The position numbers were made by a program, and so were the translations under genes. A stretch of 11,341 bases of DNA, taken from positions 1 through 11,341 of the forward strand of contig CALLLZ010000065.1 in assembly GCA_938008005.1 (NCBI GenBank), in the 5' to 3' direction. Below are positions 7,154 to 11,341 of the stretch, one piece after another. The notes under the pieces are model-generated. The model worked only from the letters and a program-made list of their open reading frames with translations, had not been told where the DNA came from and ran no database searches. The DNA is from an uncultured Marinicella sp. (GTDB lineage Bacteria; Pseudomonadota; Gammaproteobacteria; Xanthomonadales; Marinicellaceae). Within the stretch, counting starts at the first letter, position 1, and each line of letters starts with the position of its first letter.

Positions 7154-7612
7154 ATGATACTAACCGAACAATATTTAACGCACAGACAATATGTCCGAAG
7201 ACATAACATCAGCTTGATGCAGTTACATGAGTTCAACCATAAGTTATTAATCAGCTTATTACCTATCTTTACAGATGATACCAATATTTATCATTCTACA
7301 ATTGAAAATAAACCCACCTTAAAAATCAAAGTCAGAGAACGGTTTAAGTTCACTACAGAAATTTCTATGTGTATGGTATTTGATGATGCTGTGTCGGATG
7401 CTTTAGTCATCAGGCTTTATCATGATGCAAAATTAGCTGAATTGATTTACTCCAATGAATTCGAAAAACAATACCGTCAAATGGGTGGTAAAGTCGATAT
7501 CAATAATCAAGCCAATTTACGTTACAGCCAAAACTGTTTTTTAAACAAATGGCTGATTTACCTTTTAGAAAATCACTTTGATTCATCTACATGGGAAAGT
7601 TATGAACCATAA
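7154..7612 (+). CDS. DUF1249 family protein (YqiB-like), function unknown
   Basis: This 152-residue protein is recognisably related to E. coli YqiB (140 aa). It shares an N-terminal segment of the type CEMNFSQLRRLLP (here HEFNHKLLISLLP), the central IRLYHDAKLAELI (Arg87-Asp91 being RLYHD), and a C-terminal segment ending in FLNKWLIYLLE that matches FLADWLRYCL. Family members are small, apparently cytoplasmic proteins with no established biochemical role, and I see no signal peptide, membrane helix or metal-binding cluster. It starts 16 nt after ppsR and ends 37 nt before the oxidoreductase operon, so it is probably co-transcribed with ppsR. In enterobacteria the homologue sits among nudF/cpdA/parE genes, so the position next to ppsR differs. 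The family call rests on remembered similarity; the function is unknown. Confidence 0.8.
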   Translation: MILTEQYLTHRQYVRRHNISLMQLHEFNHKLLISLLPIFTDDTNIYHSTIENKPTLKIKVRERFKFTTEISMCMVFDDAVSDALVIRLYHDAKLAELIYSNEFEKQYRQMGGKVDINNQANLRYSQNCFLNKWLIYLLENHFDSSTWESYEP

Positions 7613-7629
7613 AAGAATTTTACTTTTAT
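7609..7629 (+). other. Weak AT-rich hairpin in the DUF1249-korC gap
   Basis: ATAAAAG (7609-7615) and CTTTTAT (7623-7629) can pair as a 7-bp stem with a 7-nt loop, starting at the stop codon of the DUF1249 gene. The stem has one G-C pair and no U-tract follows, so it is unlikely to be a full terminator. It may slightly attenuate or protect the transcript, or be chance in AT-rich DNA. Confidence 0.25.
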
Positions 7630-7649
7630 AAATTAAAGAGAAAACTATC

Positions 7650-9422
7650 ATGAAGCCAACCGATATTACTGATCCAGAATATTTTCATAAAGTGGTTGAT
7701 TGTCAATATGCTTGTCCAGCACATACTCCAGTCCCAGAATACATCAGGCTAATAGCCGCAGGTCGTTTTAACGATGCATATATGATCAATTGGCAGTCTA
7801 ATGTGTTTCCAGGTGTGCTTGGAAGAACTTGTGATAGACCTTGTGAGCCAGCTTGTAGGCGTGGTCGAGTAGAAGATGAACCAGTGGCAATTTGTCGTTT
7901 AAAACGTGTGGCTGCTGATAACAAGACAGACATCAGTGATCGATTACCCAATATTCCTAAGCAAAAAAATGGTAAAAAAATTGCTCTGATTGGTGCTGGG
8001 CCGGCATCTTTAACCGTGGCTAGAGACTTGATGCCCTTAGGTTATGAAGTCGACTTGTATGATGATCAAGGCAAGGGTGGCGGGTTTATGCGCAGTCAAA
8101 TTCCTTCTTTCAGGTTGCCAGAATCAGTGCTGGATGAAGAGGTTGATTGTATCTTGGACATGGGGGTGGTGACACACTTCAATCAACAAGTTACCAGCAT
8201 GAAAGCTATGCTAGAAAAACAATACGATGCTGTTTTTGTTGGTACTGGTGCGCCCAGAGGCAGAGATTTGCCTAACCTGCCCGGGCGTAACGAAGGTGAT
8301 GCCAATATTCACATTGGCATAGATTGGTTGGCTTCGGTGGCATTTGAACACATAGAAAAGGTGGGGAAAAAAGTATTGGTTTTGGGAGGTGGTAATACGG
8401 CTATGGATTGCTGTAGAACTGCGATTCGTTTAGGAGGAGAAGATGTCAGGGTGGTGGTAAGAAGCCCAAAGACTGATATGAAAGCTTCCCCTTGGGAGAT
8501 AGAAGATGCGATGCATGAGGACATACCCATGTTTGAAAATCATAATCCCAAAGCTTTTGTTACTGAAAAAGGCCGGCTAATTGGTATGTTGTTTGAATTG
8601 GTAGAGCCAGTATTTGATGAAAAGGGTAAACGTTCATTGGTCCCAACTGGTGAAGAAGTGATGATGCCATGTGATGATGTACTGATGGCCATCGGTCAAT
8701 TGAATTCTTTTCCATGGATTGAACGTGATATAGGTATAGAGTTTAACGATTGGGAGATGCCAGCAGTTGATAAAGTAACTTTTCAAACTTCGCTTCCTCA
8801 AGTTTTTATTGGTGGTGATGCTGCTTGGGGGCCAGAGAATGTTATTACCGCGGTCGCTCATGGACACCAGGCTGCCATTTCTATTCATAAGTACTGTCAT
8901 GCTGAAGATACAAAAATAAGGCCAGCTCCAGATTTTAATTTGGTCAGCCAAAAAATGGGTTTTCACGATTGGTTATATGATGCACATATTTCTGATGATG
9001 ATCGAAATATAGTACCTTTGGTGGATAAAAAACAAGCCATTGCTGACAGAAAGCTGGAGGTTGAGAAAGGTTTTGATCTATCTCAAGGCTATGAAGAGGC
9101 CATGCGCTGCCTTAATTGTGATGTACAAACTGTATTTGAAACAGATCGCTGTATTGAATGCGATGCCTGCGAAGATATTTGCCCAGTAGACTGTATTAAT
9201 TTCATAGAAAATGAAGAAGAAGACGTATTGCGAGATATGTTGAAGGTTAAAGCCACTAATGAAGAGCAAGATTTATATGTTTCGGATAGTTTGAAAACCA
9301 AACGTGTGATGGTAAAAGATGAAAATGTTTGTTTGCATTGTGGCTTGTGTGCTGAACGTTGTCCCACCGGAGCCTGGGACATGCAGAAGTTTTTGTTACA
9401 TGAAGCAACGGCAGGAAAATAA
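7650..9422 (+). CDS. NAD(P)/FAD/Fe-S electron-transfer subunit of a 2-oxoacid oxidoreductase (KorC-like; GltD-type fold plus 2[4Fe-4S] ferredoxin domain)
   Basis: The 590-residue protein should pass electrons from the KorAB core to NAD(P)+. Its N-terminal domain resembles the small subunit of glutamate synthase, with cysteines 18, 22, 61, 65 and 69 (GRTCDRPCEPACRRG) that fit Fe-S binding. An FAD-binding Rossmann motif follows at IALIGAGPAS (Gly115-Ser120), then an NAD(P)-binding motif VLGGGNTAMD (246-253) and the C-terminal FAD motif FIGGDAAWGPENVITAVAHG. Unlike GltD, the C-terminus carries a two-cluster bacterial ferredoxin: Cys501/504/507/511 (CIECDACEDICP) and Cys561/564/567/571 (CLHCGLCAERCP). 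AAAGAG at 7635-7640 precedes the ATG. The KorA-like gene starts 11 nt after the stop. Automatic annotation might call this glutamate synthase subunit, but no large GltB gene is adjacent and the neighbours argue for the Kor role. NADP versus NAD preference cannot be read from the sequence. Confidence 0.88.
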   Translation: MKPTDITDPEYFHKVVDCQYACPAHTPVPEYIRLIAAGRFNDAYMINWQSNVFPGVLGRTCDRPCEPACRRGRVEDEPVAICRLKRVAADNKTDISDRLPNIPKQKNGKKIALIGAGPASLTVARDLMPLGYEVDLYDDQGKGGGFMRSQIPSFRLPESVLDEEVDCILDMGVVTHFNQQVTSMKAMLEKQYDAVFVGTGAPRGRDLPNLPGRNEGDANIHIGIDWLASVAFEHIEKVGKKVLVLGGGNTAMDCCRTAIRLGGEDVRVVVRSPKTDMKASPWEIEDAMHEDIPMFENHNPKAFVTEKGRLIGMLFELVEPVFDEKGKRSLVPTGEEVMMPCDDVLMAIGQLNSFPWIERDIGIEFNDWEMPAVDKVTFQTSLPQVFIGGDAAWGPENVITAVAHGHQAAISIHKYCHAEDTKIRPAPDFNLVSQKMGFHDWLYDAHISDDDRNIVPLVDKKQAIADRKLEVEKGFDLSQGYEEAMRCLNCDVQTVFETDRCIECDACEDICPVDCINFIENEEEDVLRDMLKVKATNEEQDLYVSDSLKTKRVMVKDENVCLHCGLCAERCPTGAWDMQKFLLHEATAGK

Positions 9423-9433
9423 AGGAGCTTACA

Positions 9434-11275
9434 ATGAGTAAAATTTCAGCCACTAATGATTTTGTTATCCGCTTTGCTAATGTGAATGGATCAGGTTCAG
9501 CCTCGGCCAACAACCTGTTTAGTAAAGCAGTGTTTAGGCTCGGTGTACCTGTTTCATCAAAAAACATTTTTCCATCAAATATTCAAGGTTTGCCAACTTG
9601 GTTTGAGGTTAGGGTCAATGAGCATGGGTTTTTAGGCCGCCGAGGAGGTTATGACTTTATCGTGGCAGATAATGGCCAAACCATGGTCAGGGATTACAAT
9701 GACCTGTTACCAGGTGGTTATTTCTTTTACGATTCATCTAAAAGATTGCCAGATACTTTTACCCGTAAAGACATCGTTGAAATTGGTATTCCGTTGACTG
9801 AAATTTGCCATGCTAACTATACCGACCCTCGACAACGGCAAATTTTCAAAAACATCATCTATGTCGGTGCCTTGGCATATTTGTTTGAAATGGATTTCAG
9901 CGTTTTTGAAAATTCTATCAAAACGCTTTTTGCCAAGAAAGACAAATTGATTGAGCCAAACATCAAAGCCTTGAAACTGGGTTTTGATTATGCAGAGCAG
10001 AAGCATAATAATGTTTGCCAATTGAACATACATCGACGTGACTTGAATGGCGACCAAATATTAATGGAGGGTAATGCGGCAGCTGGTTTAGGTGCGGTTT
10101 TTGCAGGTGCTACAGTGGCAGGTTGGTACCCAATTACGCCATCAACATCAGTTATAGAAGCGTTCGAGAAATACTGTAAAGCATTTCGAATTGATGACAC
10201 CTCCGGTAAGAACAAATTTGCCATTGTGCAAGCTGAGGATGAATTGGCAGCGATTGGTATTGTTATTGGTGCCAGTTGGAATGGAGCCAGGGCTTTTACG
10301 GCTACATCAGGACCTGGTGTGTCTTTGATGAGCGAATTCTTAGGGTTGGCTTATTTTTCAGAAATTCCAGTGATGCTAATGGACATACAACGCACCGGGC
10401 CAAGTACAGGTATGCCAACCAGAACACAACAATCCGACATCCTCAGTGCAGCTTATGCTTCGCATGGTGATACCAAAAATGTCTTACTGTTTCCATCAAA
10501 TCCTAAAGAGTGTTTTGAGATGACAGTGGAGGGATTTGATTTGGCTGAGCGTTTGCAGACACCCATTATTCTAATGAGTGATTTGGATTTGGGTATGAAT
10601 GTACATCAATGTGATCCGATTGAATGGGATGACTCACGAGTGTATGATCGCGGTAAAGTATTGAATGAGCAGCAGTTAACTGATTTGAATGAACGTTGGG
10701 GCAGGTATTTAGATGTTGATGGTGATGGTATTCCATACCGCACCATTCCGGGCACTCATCCTGAAAAAGGCGCTTACTTCACCCGTGGTTCATCGCACGA
10801 TGAGTATGCGGCCTATACAGAAGATGGAGAAGTGTATGCTTTAGGTATGCAACGATTGCTGGTTAAGTGGGATACCGCTAAAACTTTGGTGCCAGCTGCA
10901 GAGATTTCATCAGATGTATCTAACAAAGCTGGTCAAATTGGGGTGGTTTATTATGGGACCAGTGATTATGCCAGTCAGGAAGCTTTAGACAAATTGCGTG
11001 CCTCACAATCGGTCGATTCCATGCGAATCAAAGGCTTTCCATTTGGACAGGAAGTGAGCTCTTTTATCGCTGAACATGAAGTGGTCTTTTTGATTGAGCA
11101 AAATCGTGATGCACAGATGAAAACTTTATTAATTAATGAGTTGGCAGTAGAGCCGAAAAAAATTATTCCAGTTCTTAATATTGATGGCATGCCAATAACA
11201 GCCGAGTTTTTGGTCACGGAAATTCAGGGCCATTTAGATCAACTGAATACAGTTAACATTCATCAGGAGGCCTGA
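9434..11275 (+). CDS. 2-oxoacid:acceptor oxidoreductase, fused gamma-alpha subunit (KorA-like, probably 2-oxoglutarate)
   Basis: This subunit of a thiamine-diphosphate, CoA-dependent 2-oxoacid oxidoreductase pairs with the beta subunit encoded next. Together they convert a 2-oxoacid and CoA to acyl-CoA, CO2 and low-potential electrons. Residues 1 to about 190 are the gamma domain, starting FVIRFANVNGSGSAS (Gly19-Ser24). The alpha domain begins around residue 211 with EGNAAAGLGA and the hallmark YPITPST at 232-238. It continues with AEDELAAIG (Glu268), TSGPG (291-295) and GPSTGMPT (322-329). The 613-residue length matches gamma-alpha fusions of the 2-oxoglutarate and related classes. A strong AAGGAG (9422-9427) overlaps the previous stop. 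The substrate is inferred from the family and operon layout; pyruvate or branched-chain 2-oxoacids are not excluded. The gene is complete, with an AGGAGG for the next gene inside its last codons. Confidence 0.9.
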   Translation: MSKISATNDFVIRFANVNGSGSASANNLFSKAVFRLGVPVSSKNIFPSNIQGLPTWFEVRVNEHGFLGRRGGYDFIVADNGQTMVRDYNDLLPGGYFFYDSSKRLPDTFTRKDIVEIGIPLTEICHANYTDPRQRQIFKNIIYVGALAYLFEMDFSVFENSIKTLFAKKDKLIEPNIKALKLGFDYAEQKHNNVCQLNIHRRDLNGDQILMEGNAAAGLGAVFAGATVAGWYPITPSTSVIEAFEKYCKAFRIDDTSGKNKFAIVQAEDELAAIGIVIGASWNGARAFTATSGPGVSLMSEFLGLAYFSEIPVMLMDIQRTGPSTGMPTRTQQSDILSAAYASHGDTKNVLLFPSNPKECFEMTVEGFDLAERLQTPIILMSDLDLGMNVHQCDPIEWDDSRVYDRGKVLNEQQLTDLNERWGRYLDVDGDGIPYRTIPGTHPEKGAYFTRGSSHDEYAAYTEDGEVYALGMQRLLVKWDTAKTLVPAAEISSDVSNKAGQIGVVYYGTSDYASQEALDKLRASQSVDSMRIKGFPFGQEVSSFIAEHEVVFLIEQNRDAQMKTLLINELAVEPKKIIPVLNIDGMPITAEFLVTEIQGHLDQLNTVNIHQEA

Positions 11276-11276
11276 T

Positions 11277-11341
11277 ATGACATTTACTCGACCTAATTTC
11301 AGACATCCTGAAAATCACAGCAATGATGTGGGATATTCAAT
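11277..11341 (+). CDS. 2-oxoacid:acceptor oxidoreductase beta subunit, N-terminal fragment (cut by window end)
   Basis: ATG 11277 sits 6 nt after a perfect AGGAGG (11265-11270) and 1 nt after the KorA-like stop, and the frame is open to the last base. Only 21 codons are present (MTFTRPNFRHPENHSNDVGYS), too few for domain evidence. The identity is inferred from position, since alpha and beta subunits of this enzyme class are nearly always adjacent in this order. The beta subunit would carry the thiamine diphosphate-binding site and usually a [4Fe-4S] cluster. Confidence 0.7.
   Translation, partial: MTFTRPNFRHPENHSNDVGYS

Noticed and set aside
7650..9422. Annotation as glutamate synthase small subunit (GltD)
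   Set aside because: The C-terminal 2[4Fe-4S] ferredoxin domain, the absence of gltB next to it and the adjacent KorA/KorB-like genes point to an oxidoreductase electron-transfer subunit.
9256..9567. Minus-strand open frame of 103 codons across the korC/korA junction
   Set aside because: It is antisense to conserved coding sequence on both sides and has no independent start signal or motif.

Overview
The window is 11.3 kb of an AT-rich chromosome (roughly 40% G+C by eye, not counted). It is densely packed with housekeeping and central-metabolism genes and is probably gammaproteobacterial. The evidence for that is the trpA-accD-folC gene order, a YqiB-like DUF1249 protein, and a ppsA/ppsR pair with E. 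coli-like lengths and active-site spacing. The 2-oxoacid:acceptor oxidoreductase operon and the secreted PQQ-type dehydrogenase suggest a marine, Xanthomonadales- or Marinicella-like lineage, but this placement is a weak inference.

Left block, plus strand (1-3748): the 3' end of trpA (tryptophan synthase alpha), accD (acetyl-CoA carboxylase carboxyltransferase beta), folC (folylpolyglutamate/dihydrofolate synthase), then a PQQ-dependent sugar-dehydrogenase-like protein. Spacing is tight: 31 nt between trpA and accD, a 20-nt accD/folC overlap, and folC ending inside the likely start of the dehydrogenase gene. The dehydrogenase is the oddity. Its signal peptide and its mature part lie in different frames, joined across a run of ten T residues.

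Middle (3749-6315): a 130-bp convergent intergenic region with an 11-bp perfect hairpin, then ppsA (phosphoenolpyruvate synthase) on the minus strand. A 67-bp AT-rich divergent promoter region separates ppsA from ppsR.

Right block, plus strand (6316-11341): ppsR (kinase/phosphorylase that controls PEP synthase), a DUF1249 protein, then a three-gene 2-oxoacid oxidoreductase operon. That operon encodes an FAD/NAD(P)/Fe-S electron-transfer subunit (korC-like), a fused gamma-alpha subunit (korA-like), and a beta subunit (korB-like) cut off by the window end. Together they should catalyse CoA-dependent oxidative decarboxylation of a 2-oxoacid, probably 2-oxoglutarate, coupled to NAD(P)+. PEP synthase, its regulator and this oxidoreductase lie side by side and act around the pyruvate/PEP/TCA node.

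I found no mobile element, CRISPR array, tRNA, rRNA or clearly new system. The points most worth checking are the T10 frameshift and the NAD(P)-linked Kor operon beside the ppsA/ppsR switch.
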